From Erythrophleum ivorense (Eukaryota; Streptophyta; Magnoliopsida; Fabales; Fabaceae): DNA of 64,000 nucleotides. A program made the translations under genes and the position numbers. Where the stretch lies: positions 6,391,958 through 6,455,957 of the forward strand of contig JAIUCV010000023.1 in NCBI GenBank assembly GCA_026724425.1, read 5' to 3'. This document shows positions 1 through 12,115 of the stretch, piece by piece. The notes beneath the pieces were generated by a model that worked only from the letters and a program-made list of their open reading frames with translations, did no database searches and was not told the origin of the DNA. The first letter of the stretch is position 1, and every line of letters begins with the position of its first letter.

Positions 1-2402
1 ATTCTTATACATACATCATATATCCATTCTTTTACAAGTGTTCAAGGACTTATACATTATATGCATCATAGGAATACATCATTTGACAATGTTATGGCTA
101 CAAAATGAGTAAGTAACAACTTCTTTGTCAAGCTTATTGCTTTCAAGTGTGGTGGCTCCCATTTCTTAGCTTACTTGGTCCACCTAGATATGTTAGGCAA
201 TGGGGAGAGAAGAGTGAGATTCTAGGAATTCTAATAGCCCTTCTCCCTTTTAAACACACATAATGGATGCAATTTCAAGTCTAAAAATGCATGCATGTTT
301 ATTTTGAAATTCATACATTCGAGAAATCACATACAACATACATAGGTTTGCTAATACAATAGTTTAACCTCACCCATTCTCTTTGGGACTTTTGCACTTG
401 CCTTACCTATTTTTAAGAGACTTTTAACTAAGCCTCACTCTTCCAAAGACTTTTGACTTTGTCTTACCCATTCATAGGGGCTTTTGGCTCATCCTTACCC
501 TAATTAAGGGACTTTTGGCTTTACCAAGCTCATATAAGCCAAAACATGTTCATAAGGCATCTTTCAAGCACATAAACAAAGCATCATGATACCATGGCAT
601 GTACATATATACTAGAAACACTTTTCATAGCTTAAACATGCACATACACATTCAAAGACAAGAAAACACCCAATCATGCATGAGAGAAAGCAGAGAGAGC
701 TACCTTGGATGCAAGAACACACTTTTCCTTTTGGAATTTCTTCCTCTCCCTTAGCCAAACACCTATAAAGAGTAGAGCTTGATTCCTTTAGCTTAAACAC
801 ATCAAATGGTATCCAATTACACTCTTGAAATATTATCTAATGCCACACACACTCTAGAAAAACTTTGGCACTCACATGGTTCAATTATGGTTTCATAAAG
901 CACTTAATGAAACAACCTTAAGAATTCATGATTTTGGCTCCATTCTTTCCCTTAATCTATGACTTTTGACTCTATTTAGACTCTTTGGAGCCATCACACA
1001 ATCAATTTAAGGAGCCTAGTTATATGTTGCTTCCTTAAGTCATGTCATGAAACCTATAGCTCCATCTCATTATCCATCACTTCTAAAATTTTTCTAAGAC
1101 TTCCTCTCATACTCCCCCATCATATATGATGCAAATCTAGGCTTGGAAGAAATTAAAACACTCCCTAGATGCTTCCCCCCTTCTTGGCCGAGACATGACT
1201 TCTTCTTAGCACCAAGGAAGTTGTTTTGTTTTCTTTGATGGGAGATGCATGTGGGAGGCTTCTTTGATATCTTAGGAACTCATATGAACTATTAGACATC
1301 TTAAATTATAGTTAGAAACTTTCCTACAAACCAAGATGCAACTAAAACCCTAGGTTATGCATCTTAAAAATCATAGTTCTTTCTTTATTTTCTTTGCATA
1401 TTCTTATTTTCCACACTCTAATTCTTAAGATTCATCCTTGGTTTGTTTAAAAAATTACTTCTTCTTGGCTGTCCATATAGTGGTCGAACCATACATAAAG
1501 GAAGCAAGGAAGAAGAAGCATGAAAACTAATGGATTTACCTTGGTTTTCGAGCTTTCCTTAGACGCTCTTCCTTTTGCTTTGATTCTCCTCTTCAAATTC
1601 AAACTTCTCCCCTTTAGTCTGAGCTTAAAACAAAACCAAATGCCTTAAGATAACTATGGGAAGAAGGAGAAGGAGGAGGAGAATAAGTTTACTAAAGGAA
1701 AGACCAAGAAATTCCACTAATTTCATACCTTTTGCTTGACTTTTTCTTCTCCCTTTCTCCCTTTTCTTATGTGCCTCTCTCCCTTAGTCTCACTCTCTAT
1801 TTTAGGCAGATGGAAGGTCAGTTAAGTGGGGAGAAGAGTGGGGCATGAATTATAAAGCTAAAGGATTAAAAATTGTTTCAATAAAATTCCATATACGTCC
1901 CATCTTTTTGGCATTTTCGTTTTAGGCTTGTTTTAGCTCCTTTTTCATAACCATATTTTTCATCATAAAATTTAGGTTCTCTAACTTATAAACTACCTTT
2001 TGCAATAACTTAATTTGGAGCTAAAACCTTCCCGAATAAAGTTTGGGTCAACCATCGTTAGAAAAATACACCGAAAGGGTTTTAACTGTTCCGGGACTTC
2101 CCATGGTGTTCAACGCCTCTGAGAACCCTAAAGAGCTCAAATTTTTTATTTAAAAAATCCTCCTGTGAGTATTCTAAAAATTACCTGAAATTAAGAAAAT
2201 GTCATTTCATTTCATAATTATTTCGTTAAATTCTGTCTAGTTATTTTTGCTTCCGTTTCAAAGTACCTCTAGCCTCCTATTTTCATTATTTGATGTGTAG
2301 ACTATTATCTTAATTTTTTTTAGACCTTGACTTATCCATTTCAGGGGACTTGCTTTTAAAACATATTTATTTTTGTCATTTTTATGAAAATCAAACATTA
2401 CA
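1..2402 (-). mobile_element. 3' LTR of Ty3/gypsy element A (cut by window edge)
   Basis: On the minus strand this LTR begins at 2402 with TGTAATGTTTG, directly after a purine-rich tract and the end of the element A polyprotein. The window starts before its other end. Several blocks match the reverse complement of the LTRs of elements C and D: the segment at 145-235 (GGTGGCTCCC, then GAGTGAGATTCTAGGAATTC) corresponds to the block near 45,600-45,700. The first part of the LTR (2402 down to about 1900) is unlike C and D, so A is a related but distinct family. It has no coding capacity. Confidence 0.75.
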
Positions 2403-2416
2403 TTTCTCTCCCTTAA
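2403..2416 (-). other. polypurine tract of element A
   Basis: On the minus strand the tract reads AAGGGAGAGAAA and sits immediately before the TG that opens the 3' LTR. This is the expected plus-strand priming site. It lies about 36 bases after the polyprotein stop at 2452-2454. Confidence 0.6.
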
Positions 2417-2451
2417 ATAAAATATTGTCCTTGAAATTTAAATAACATACT

Positions 2452-3955
2452 TCATGGAAAGAGTTCTAGATATTTCTTTCTCATCTCCTCTTCCAGCTCT
2501 CAAGTAACTTTTTTGGGAGATAACCCCTTCCATACTACTTTCACCAGTGGTATCATCTTATTCCATAATTATTTGAGTCTAACATCCACGATCTGTTCTG
2601 GTGATACTATATAAGATAGATTATCCTATAACTCTATATTCTCATATTCTATGATATATGAGGGGTCGTGCTAATACTTTTTGAGCTGGAATACATGGAA
2701 TACGTTGTATACTTGGTTTAGATTTAGGGGAAAGGCAAGTATGTAGGCCACAGGTCCTACTTTATTAAAGATTTGGAATGGACTTATACATTTTGGACTG
2801 AGCTTTTTACTCTTAATGGACTTACTTATCTTTGTGACTGGAGACACTCTAACAAATATATGATCTACAACCTCAAACTCGAATGACCTTCTCTGTCTAT
2901 CTACATAACTTTTATGTCTATTCTATGCCATTAGGAGTTTCTTACTTATGGTCTCAATATGTCTAAAAGTTTGGTCCACTAATTCTGGGCCTATTAAACT
3001 TTTCTCTCCTAATTCAACCCAACACATTGGGGATCTATACTTCCTCTTATATAATGCCTCATATAGTGCCATCTAAATATCAGTATGATAACTGTTATTA
3101 TAAGTAAACTATGCTAGAGGCAAGTATGTATCTTGATTTTTCTTCATTTCTAAAACACACGCCTCAGTATGTCTTTTAGGGTTTAGATGATTCTCTTTGT
3201 TTGCCCATCTGTCTGGGAGTGATAGGCTATGCTAAACCTTAACTTAGTACCCAGAGCATCCTGTAATGATCTCCAAAAGTTCAATGTGAACTTGGAATCT
3301 CTATCTGACACTATACTTTTAGGTACATCATGTAACCTCACTATCTCCCAAATGTATAATTGGGCTAATTTGTCTAGGGTGTAAGTGGCTTTCATTACTA
3401 AGAAGTGAGTTGACTTCATTAATGTATCCACTATTACCCATATGACATCATGCCCCAATAATGTCCTGGGTAGACCCATGACAAAATTCATAACTACATT
3501 ATCCCTTTTTCCACTCAGGAATATCTAAGGGCTAAAGTAATCCATCTGACTTCTGGTATTCTATCTTAACCTTCTAACATACTAGGCATTGGGAGACATA
3601 CTCTGCTATGTCTACATTCATCCTAGGCCACCAGAACATCTTTTTTAAATCACGATACATCTTATTGCTACCTAGATGAATTGTATATTTGCTCTTATGT
3701 GCCTCATCTAGTATTCTCTCTTTAATCTTGGCATTCTTAGGCATATATAGCCTATCCCTATATCTCACTATCCTATCCTTAGATAGATTGAAGTCTGGAA
3801 TACTACCTTGGGATATTTGGGATTTAATCTTTCTTATATGCTTGTCTTCAGATTGGGCTTCTCTTATTTGGTTCCTCAGGTCATTCTCTTTTGAGGTTTC
3901 ACTCATGAATAATTTCCCTGAATGCACCTAACATGAGAGATTCATATCCTTAAAC
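2452..3955 (-). pseudogene. Element A integrase and C-terminal region, decayed
   Basis: These are remnants of the Ty3/gypsy integrase on the minus strand. The open block 3927-3574 carries the HHCC zinc-binding module ([14 protein letters not shown], ending in SQCLVC). The block 3491-3183 carries the catalytic core: MNFVMGLP, VDTLMKSTHF, VSDRDSKFTLNFW and the distal HSQTDGQT. The C-terminal part continues, with stops and shifts, to a TGA at 2454-2452, just before the polypurine tract. It parallels the integrase of C (50,448-51,875). Several in-frame stops and frameshifts make it inactive. Confidence 0.85.
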
Positions 3956-5188
3956 CTCTTAATCAATTCCTACTCTCTATCATATAGGCCATATGTATGG
4001 ATTTTCTACTCAATGCATCAAAAACTACATTAGCCTTACCGAGATGGTATTTCAGGGTAAAATCATAGTCCTTTAAGAATTCTAACCATCTCCTTTGTCT
4101 CATGTTCAACTCTTTTTGTTCAAATAAATATTTAAAGCTCTTGTGGTCACTATGAATTTTTATTGATGCTCCATATAAGTAGTGTCTCTATATTTTTAGA
4201 GCAAACAACACTGTTGCTAGCATTAAATCATATGTAGGATAATTCTCTCCGTGAGGCTTTAGTTATCTAGAAGCATAAGCTACCACTCAGCCTTTTGTAT
4301 AAGTACATATCCTAACCATTTCTTAGAGACATCACTATAGACTACAAAAGTTTCTCTTAGGTTAAGAAGCACTAAAACTAAGGCTATGGTTAACTTATGC
4401 TTTAGTTCCTGAAAACTCTTTTCACATCTCTCATCCTACACAAATGGTACATTCTTTTTTGTGAGCCTAGTTAGTGGCATTGCAATATGAGAAAAGCCCT
4501 GAATGAACCTCTTATAATAACCTGCTAAATCTAAAAAACTCTTGATCTCTATCACTATCTTAAGTCTCTCTCACTGTAATACTACCTCTACCTTATGGGG
4601 ATCTACTGTGACCCCTGCCTAAGAGATTATGTGGCCTAAGAATTGAACCTTAGTGAGTCAAAACTCACATTTACTAAATTTAGCATATAGCTATTTCTCT
4701 CTCAAGGTCTCTAGGACTAATCTTAGGTGCTATTCATGCTCTTCCCTACTCTTGGAATAGATGAGAATATCATCTATGAAAATAACTACAAACCTATTAA
4801 GGTATAGCCTAAATGCTCTATTCATGTAATCCATAAATACTATAGGCCTAAACACTCTGTTCATGTAATCCATAAATACTGCAGGTGCATTCATTAACCT
4901 GAAGAGCATAACCAAAAATTCATAATGCCTATATCTTACTTTAAATGTTGTCTTAGAAATATCTTCAGTATTAATCCTGAACTGATGATATCCTGACTTG
5001 AGGTCTATCTTAGAAAATACTGACGCTCCTACTAATTGATCTAAGAGGTCATCTATTTAGGGAGAGGATATTTATTCTTAACGGTTATCTTATTAAGATC
5101 TCTATAATCTATACATAGTCTAAGGCTCCCGTCTTTCTTCTTTATGAATAAGACTGGAGCTCCTCACAGCGAGACACTGGGTTTAATG
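3956..5188 (-). pseudogene. Element A reverse transcriptase (C-terminal part) and RNase H, decayed
   Basis: This is minus-strand pol sequence. Reverse transcriptase motifs run from KPSVS and [13 protein letters not shown] (about 5188-5130), through [10 protein letters not shown], to the catalytic FIDD box at 4780-4769 followed by [12 protein letters not shown]. RNase H follows with [19 protein letters not shown] at about 4160-4095. Stops interrupt it throughout. A 39-bp tandem duplication at 4802-4879 repeats VFMDYMNR inside the palm domain. The right end stops abruptly at 5188, where element B is inserted. The upstream half of the same reading continues at 16,434. Confidence 0.88.
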
Positions 5189-5193
5189 AAATC
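5189..5193. repeat. left target site duplication of element B (AAATC)
   Basis: AAATC sits directly before the TG of the B 5' LTR and recurs at 16,429-16,433 directly after the final CA of the B 3' LTR. Removing B and one copy rejoins element A reverse transcriptase across EKDFIKPS. Confidence 0.95.
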
Positions 5194-8057
5194 TGTAACA
5201 CCCAAAATTAATTAAGGTGTTAATCATGGATTTAGGTTAATTAAGAATAATTAATATAGAATAATTGGGCAAGTTATGTGAATAAAAATTTTAGATAGAT
5301 AAATTATTAATATGAGTTTGAAATTTAATTGGGTTAGAAACCTCATTTAGGCTCAAATTAAAATTAAATAGGCCATAGTTAGAGACTAATGGAGGCTCAA
5401 TGATTTTAGGTGCAAACCCAACCCTTTAATGTGAGACTTGGCCTAAGATAGAGTACCTAGTGAAGGCCTAATCTGATTTAGTGAGATACGGGCCTAAGAC
5501 CTAACTTACACAAGCTCTTATAATTGGCCCAACATCTTTTGTGCAAACATCAATTAAATGGGCTCTTGAAAACTTGACTCAACCCAACTAAAAATTTGAA
5601 TTTTTATAATTGGCCTAACAAATTAAAACCTTGGCCTAACAACTAGTAAAAGCCCAATAGGTCCTTGGGTTGGTGGGTTAACCTATAACCTATTTAAGAC
5701 TCAATTTAAACCCTAAAAATTATTCTAGCTACCCCCCATTTTGCAGAATCACAAGAAACACAAACACAAATTCAGAAGTCCAACAGTGAGGCTAGGGTTA
5801 GTAGCAAAATTCCATCATTTCCCACCCCTAGAGCAAGATTCAGTTAAGGTAATAGTTATATAACTTAATCTTTTTCTCTTTCTCTTTGATTTGACCTAAT
5901 TGGCTTCTCATTTGGAGCACTTTCACCTACACCCAAAATCTGAAACTTGCTATTTGATGTTTCCATGGTGAAATTTCGTAGGTTAAGGCTAGAGGTGTTA
6001 CTAGGTAAGTATAAACTCTTCATTTTGATATATTTTCTACTGGTTTAAGACCCCCATAGTAGACTTATAGTATGGGCCTTAATTTTGTGCAAATTTTCCT
6101 AGAGTTTGAAGTGATATTTTGATGTTTCTGGTCTAGGGAAGGCAAAACCTGAAATTTAAAGCTCTTAGTGATTGGGTAGGTGTCCCTTAGGTAACTATTG
6201 GTGATTTAATTCTTTGAGCATTGGGTTATTACCATAAATGATGAATGGGATAGTAATTGGCTGATATAAAGTGATAATTTTCTGATATTGTGATTATAAG
6301 AGGATTTTGGTACTCCTGTTAGCTTTCTAATTTGTCTACAAGTGAGGTAACTGAGGTTCATGCTAATTCCATGCATATGTCTATTTTAATTTTGTAATTG
6401 CTGCATGATTATGATTTTGAGTACTAAATGAATTGGTTAGCTATCTATTATATGTGTTTGGACCTTGTGAGTCCATGGTGGAGTTGTGGTACGGCTACCA
6501 CCCGTGCATGTGTTTTGATCAGGCATCAGGTTGTGATCAGACTCGAGATACACCAAGTCCTGGTTGTGCTCATTAGAGAGTAAGTGTCGTGGATGGGTCT
6601 TTCTTGGTATTATTGGCCTTTAACATATAGAATTATAATTGCTAGTATGGGATAGTAATCATAGATAGCCTAATTATTTTATTTACTGATATGGTTGGTA
6701 CATTTTCTGATGCTTGTATGAAATCATACATATATATGAATTAAACTGGAATATATGAATGGAATTTGCCTTGATTACTGAAATTTGCATCTCACCCTGT
6801 TTCATGGGATTATACTTTCAGGTGAAGGCTCTCGGGTAAAGATAAGGGGAAGCAAGTGGATGAAAATCCATGAGCTCTAACCATGTATGGAGAATGCTAC
6901 ACTTGGGCTAATCAGAGTAAAGTAGATGCAGTTTTGTTATTCTTTTGTAGCATCATCATGTAATTATATTGCCAAGTGTAAGAGTTTATATTTCAATTGC
7001 TTAGGATGTAACTATGGAGGAGCTAGACTTTATTTTAGTTTGGCATTGGATGTGTGATCTTATAACATCTATTATAAACTTTGTTGAATCCATGATATGG
7101 TTTACCATTTAGAAAATGTAATTATGTGATACATTGGATGTAAACCCGAACTAGTGATGCATGAAATCTTTAATGGAATATATATTTGAATGATAAATGT
7201 TGGTAGCTTTGCAATTCTTGCTGTGATTAATCTATAAATTTGTTGATATAGGGTAATTAGATTAGTAGGAATTAATGCTTAAGTCTTGAACTAGTAATGA
7301 TAGATAAGGTGGGTAAATTAGATGAATAAAAACTATTAAAGCCCCACAAATTAAGGTAGAGTGCTCCTAGAGTGTCTCTAGGGGTAGAATTAGAGTTCAT
7401 GGGACGAAATTTGGAAGATGTAGTAGTAAAAAGGGGTTACGTCGTGGCTAGGAAGGTCTTGCCATAGCCAAGAGTGTGATAAAGGCGAGGAGAGCTGCGA
7501 TGTGAGGAATCTCACCATAGCTCAAAGCGAAAATGTTGCCCACGAAGGGTGACAAAGAGCAAACTCGCCACGGTGCAACATGTCCCGCCGTGGCTCAAGT
7601 GAGTTGTCCAATAAGATTCCTGAGGGTAACTTAGCTATAGCATGGAAGGTCAAGGCCATGGCATAAAGTGAAAAACTTAGTTTTTGAGCTCCAATAACTA
7701 ACTTAGCTATAGCGGGAGAGTTTCAAGTCACATTGAAGGTCCCTAAACTCCTACCTTTAACCTAGAAACCTTGGTTTCTCTGATGATAATGCTAGGGAAT
7801 GATATAGGAACACTTGTAAAAGGTTTTATGTATTGAAATTGATGGATGGGTGAATCACAAACCCCTTATAATCGTACAATTTCTCTTGTGCATTCTCTCA
7901 TTTGTGGTTATATAGTTAATGACCCTAATATCATCAAGGTTTAAATTTTCCTATATTTTCACGATGTATTTAATTATAATGACTCTAATCCTTGATCAGT
8001 AATCATTAATCATGTATTTAACCATAATTATCATGATTAAAAGTTAGGGTCATCACA
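5194..8057 (+). mobile_element. 5' LTR of element B
   Basis: A 2864-bp LTR opening TGTAACACCC and closing TCATCACA. The copy at 13,711 lacks a block of about 130 bp found here just after the first 40 bases, which explains most of the length difference. At 7440-7740 lies a cluster of short palindromic words (TAGCTATAGC, GCCACGG, CCGTGG, GGCCATGGC). It has no coding capacity. Confidence 0.93.
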
Positions 8058-9305
8058 TTTGGTATCAGAGCAATAGTTCAGGAAATTATGCTAGATTTAG
8101 AGCTTGTGTCTTGTAAACTTGGCAATTATGATACATGCATGTTAGGAATAGGAACATTATGATTTGGTACTGGCTCTTGTATTTGCATATACCTGCTATG
8201 GATGGAGTTATGTTTGGATTGCCTTGGGACTGTAGCTTAATGGGGGATGTTTGTGGTTGTGCTTGTAGCATTATAGAGTGCAATGCTAGCATAAAGAGAA
8301 ATAATTGAGATGCTAAGAGAAATGCAAAAGGCCATGGCTGCAATGGCCAATCGAATGAGAGAACAAGCGAAGGCCTATGAAACTACAGTTAGGGTAGTGA
8401 CTGACAAGTTTCAAGAGCAAGCCGAGGCTCATACAGCAACTGTACAAGTGCTACATCATGATTAAAAGTTAGGGTCGTCACATTTGGTATCAGAGCAATG
8501 GTTCAGGAAATTGTGCTAGATTTAGAGCTTGTGTCTTATAAACTTGGCAATTATGATACATGCATGTTAGGAATAGGAACATTATGATTTGGTACTGGCT
8601 CTTGTATTTGCATATACCTGCTATGGATGGAGTTATGTTTGGATTGCCTTGGGACTGTAGCTTAATGGGGGATGTTTGTGGTTGTGCTTGTAGCATTATA
8701 GAGTGCAATGCTAGCATAAAGAGAAATAATTGAGATGCTAAGAGAAATGCAAAAGGCCATGGCTGCAATGGCCAATCGAATGAGAGAACAAGCGAAGGCC
8801 TATGAAACTACAGTTAGGGTAGTGACTGACAAGTTTCAAGAGCAAGCCGAGGCTCATACAGCAACTGTACAAGTGCTACATCATGATTAAAAGTTAGGGT
8901 CGTCACATTTGGTATCAGAGCAATGGTTCAGGAAATTGTGCTAGATTTAGAGCTTGTGTCTTATAAACTTGGCAATTATGATACATGCATGTTAGGAATA
9001 GGAACATTATGATTTGGTACTGGCTCTTGTATTTGCATATACCTGCTATGGATGGAGTTATGTTTGGATTGCCTTGGGACTGTAGCTTAATGGGGGATGT
9101 TTGTGGTTGTGCTTGTAGCATTATAGAGTGCAATGCTAGCATAAAGAGAAATAATTAAGATGCTAAGAGAAATGCAAAAGGCCATGGCTGCAATGGCCAA
9201 TCAAATGAGAGAACAAGCGAAGGCCTATGAAACTACAGTTAGGGTAGTGACTGACAAGTTTCAAGAGCAAGCCGAGGCTCATACAGCAACTGTACAAGTG
9301 CTACA
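8031..9305 (+). repeat. exact 3 x 425-bp tandem array covering LTR end, primer site and gag start
   Basis: Three head-to-tail units, 8031-8455, 8456-8880 and 8881-9305, each begin TCATGATTAAAAGTTAGGGT. Each contains the last 27 bp of the LTR, the primer binding site TGGTATCAGAGCA, the untranslated leader and the first gag codons. By eye units 1 and 2 differ at about four positions and units 2 and 3 at about two. This is far less than the difference between the two LTRs, so the array probably arose after insertion. Only unit 3 runs on into gag. Confidence 0.95.
8060..8072 (+). other. primer binding site of element B (first of three copies)
   Basis: TGGTATCAGAGCA lies three bases after the LTR end and matches the 3' end of initiator tRNA-Met, the usual primer of plant gypsy elements. 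Identical copies occur 425 and 850 bp downstream (8485-8497 and 8910-8922). Confidence 0.9.
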
Positions 9306-10290
9306 AGAGCTTCATGAAAATATGAAAAAGCAGAATTAGGAGGTGCTGGTGGAGAACCGTGTTGGTCCTAGTTAGAACCTTAATATAGGACACCAAGGGG
9401 AGGATAGTGACCTCTCTATTGTGTTGGCCAAATTTAGAAAAACTAATCCTTTATCGTTTTTGGGGGAGTTAGACACTGAGAAAACTGAGAGGTGGCCGAT
9501 GCAACTAAAGAAGATCTTTGAGGTTATGACCTGCACCACAGAACAAAAGGCAAAGTTAGCCATATACAAGTTGGAGGGTGAGGCTGAGCATTGGTGGAGG
9601 AATACCTCCAAATTGTTGATTGCAAGGGGGATACCCTTGACTTGGGAAAGCTTTCAAACCACTTTTGAGAGCAAGTATCTCCTACCATCAGTGAAGGCTG
9701 ACAAGGAAGTTGAGTTTAACCTCCTTGAATAAGGGGACATGAATATGGATCAGTATGTAACTAAGTTCATTCAATTGTCTCATTTCTCCTCCTACTTGAA
9801 GCGATTTGATGATGAGCCGTGGAAGGTTGAAAATTTTGAAAGAGGCCTGAAACAGGAGTTGAAGGACAAACTTGTATCTCTAGAAATCCGTAATTTTGAT
9901 GAATTGGTGGAGAACTATAGAGTAACAGAGAGGGCCATAATCGAAAGTGAGGCCAAAAGGAAGAAAGCCATAGAAGGCAAGCGTGACCGAGGCATGGAGC
10001 CCTTTAGGGGTAAAAGTAAGAAGGGAGCCAATAGTGGGAGTGGTTCTTGGGGTAGGAGGCCACCCCCAAAGAATCTCCTTCAAAGAAGAAGTATGGGACC
10101 CTCGAGAAGTATAATGAGTGCCCCACTAACTTATGCCAAATGTGAAAAGAACCATGGTAATGGGCCATGCCTGGTGTGTCATAATTGTGGGAAGCCTAGA
10201 CACTATGCACGGACTTGCACAGTGTCAGAAGAGTCGACCTCATCGGTTAAGCCACCTACACAGGGAAGGGTGTTTACACTTACACAGTAA
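9133..10290 (+). pseudogene. Element B gag (capsid/nucleocapsid), with stops
   Basis: One reading frame encodes a gag protein. It has a helical N-terminus (MLREMQKAMAAMANRMREQ), a capsid region with WPMQLKKIFEVM and EAEHWW, and MDQYVTKFIQLSHFSSYLKR. The nucleocapsid follows with one CCHC zinc knuckle, CHNCGKPRHYARTC, near 10,177-10,220. In-frame stops include TAA at 9142-9144 and 9730-9732, and TAG in the 9340-9375 stretch. The start is uncertain: ATG at 9133 or 9160 in the third tandem unit. Gag would form the virus-like particle; here it cannot be made whole. Confidence 0.88.
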
Positions 10291-10780
10291 GAGCCTAGTA
10301 GATCCCTTAGTTTGATTTGAGGTACTTTACTTGTCCATAATCATGTCGTAGATGCATTGTTTGACTCGGGTGTGACCCACTCATTCACTTTATATAATTG
10401 TATTAAGCATCTAAGTCTTAAAATTAGCCTGTTGCCATTTGAATTATTTATGTCCATCCCTACTGGATATTTTATTATTACATCTGATGTGTGCTTGAAT
10501 TGTATTGTACAATTGGATAACCGTTGTACTACCCTTAACCTGATTTGTATCCCTTTGTGTGATTTTAATGTAATCATTGGTATGGACTGGTTGTTGGCTA
10601 ATAAGGTGATACTTGATTATAATCATAAGATTGTTTCTTTGCCTACAAATATACTTAAAACTTGTCCTGTGATTAAGCTTACTTATGTGTTTGCTGCCCA
10701 AGCCGGGAGGTACTTGAGGCGTGGTTACCAAGGGTCTCTAGTATTCTTTTTATTACATATGAAGGTTGATGATGGGTTAT
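10291..10780 (+). pseudogene. Element B aspartic protease region
   Basis: Continues the gag frame after stops near 10,290 and 10,320. The active-site motif LFDSGVTHSF is intact at about 10,354-10,386, followed by CLNCIVQLDNR and VIIGMDWLLANKVILDY, typical of Ty3/gypsy proteases. The frame closes at 10,792-10,794. Reverse transcriptase resumes in another frame, so a frameshift lies between roughly 10,766 and 10,790. Confidence 0.82.
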
Positions 10781-11690
10781 ATACCTGTGATTAGAGAGTT
10801 CCCTAAAGTTTTTTCTAAAGAGTTTAATGCACTACCTCCAAAGAGAAAGCTAAAGTTTTCCATTGATTTGGTACTTAGTATAGGTTTGATCTCTAAGGCC
10901 CCATATAGGATAGTGCCTGTTGAGTTGGTTGAGTTGAAGAGTCAATTAAAGGAGTTACTTGAGAAAGGGTTTATTAGGCCCAGTGTGTCTCCGTGGGGAG
11001 TGCCGGTGTTATTTGTTAAGAAAAAGGATGGTAGCTTTAGACTTTGTATTGACTATAGGCAATTGAACTAAGTAACTGTCAAGAATAAATATCATTTATC
11101 TAGGATTGATGATTTGCTCGACTAACTAGCTAGAGCATCAATCTTTTCCAAGATAGATCTTAGGTTAGGAGACCGTCAACTTAGAGTTAAAGCTAAGGAT
11201 GACCCTAAAACAACTTTTAGGACTCGATACGGCTATTATGAGTTCCTAGTCATACCCTTTAGGTTAATTAATGCTCTTGCCATTTTCATGGATTATATAA
11301 ATAGAATCTTTAGGCCTTATCTTGACCGGTTTGAAGTAGTATTCATAGATGATATCCTTATACACTCTAAAAGTAGTGAAGAGCATGAAAAGCATCTTAG
11401 GATAGTTCTTTAAACATTGAGAGAGCATCAGTTGTATGCTAAGTTGAGCAAGTGTGAGTGTTGGTTGCAGGAGGTCAAATCTTAGGACATGTCATATCAA
11501 AACAAGGGGTAGCAGTAGATCCTAGTAAGATAGAAGCGGTACTAAATTGGGAGAGGCCTAAGACAGTGACCAAAATTTGTAACTTCCTAGGTCTTGCTGG
11601 CTACTATAGAAGATTCATTAAGAGATTTTCTCAGTTAGCCATGCCTTTGACGAAATTGACTAGGAAAGACCAACCATTTATGTAGTGTGA
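10781..11690 (+). pseudogene. Element B reverse transcriptase, decayed
   Basis: Motifs in order are [60 protein letters not shown], the catalytic FIDD box (11,342-11,353), AKLSKCECW, LGHVISKQGVAVD, and NFLGLAGYYRRFIKRFSQ. Stops occur at 11,069-11,071 and around 11,123 and 11,412, and one lies at 11,683-11,685. The catalytic aspartates are present but the gene is not translatable as a unit. Confidence 0.88.
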
Positions 11691-12115
11691 TAATGCCTTC
11701 CAAGAGTTTAAGGATAGGCTTACTACCTCACCTGTGTTAGTGATACCTAATCCTAAAGAGACATTCACAGTCTATAGTGACACTTCTAAGAAGGGATTAG
11801 GGTATGTTTTAATGCAATAAGGTAGAGTGATAGCCTATGCTTCTAGGTAGCTTAGACCCCATGAGGAGAACTATCTCACCTATGACCTAGAGTTAACGAC
11901 TATAGTTTTTGCCCTTAAGATTTATATACACGGTCTATATGGTGCACAATTTGAGGTATATAGTAACCACAAGAGTTTAAAGTATCTGTTTGACCAGAAG
12001 GAGTTGAACATGAGGCAAAAGAGGTGGATGAAATTCCTTAAGGACTATGATTTCTCCTTAAAGTATCATCCAGGGAAGGCAAATGTGGTCACCAATGCCT
12101 TGAGTAGGAAATCTA
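11691..12115 (+). pseudogene. Element B RNase H, decayed
   Basis: Reads [28 protein letters not shown], then YASR, EENYLTYDLEL, HKSLKYLF and MRQKRWMKFLKDYDFSLKY, ending HPGKANVVTNALSRKS. This is the RNase H that follows gypsy reverse transcriptase. Stops replace codons at about 11,818 and 11,848. Confidence 0.85.

Noticed and set aside
8086..9142. Three minus-strand frames of 75-92 codons with almost the same sequence
   Set aside because: They are antisense shadows of the 425-bp tandem unit. The repetition comes from the DNA array, not from a gene family.
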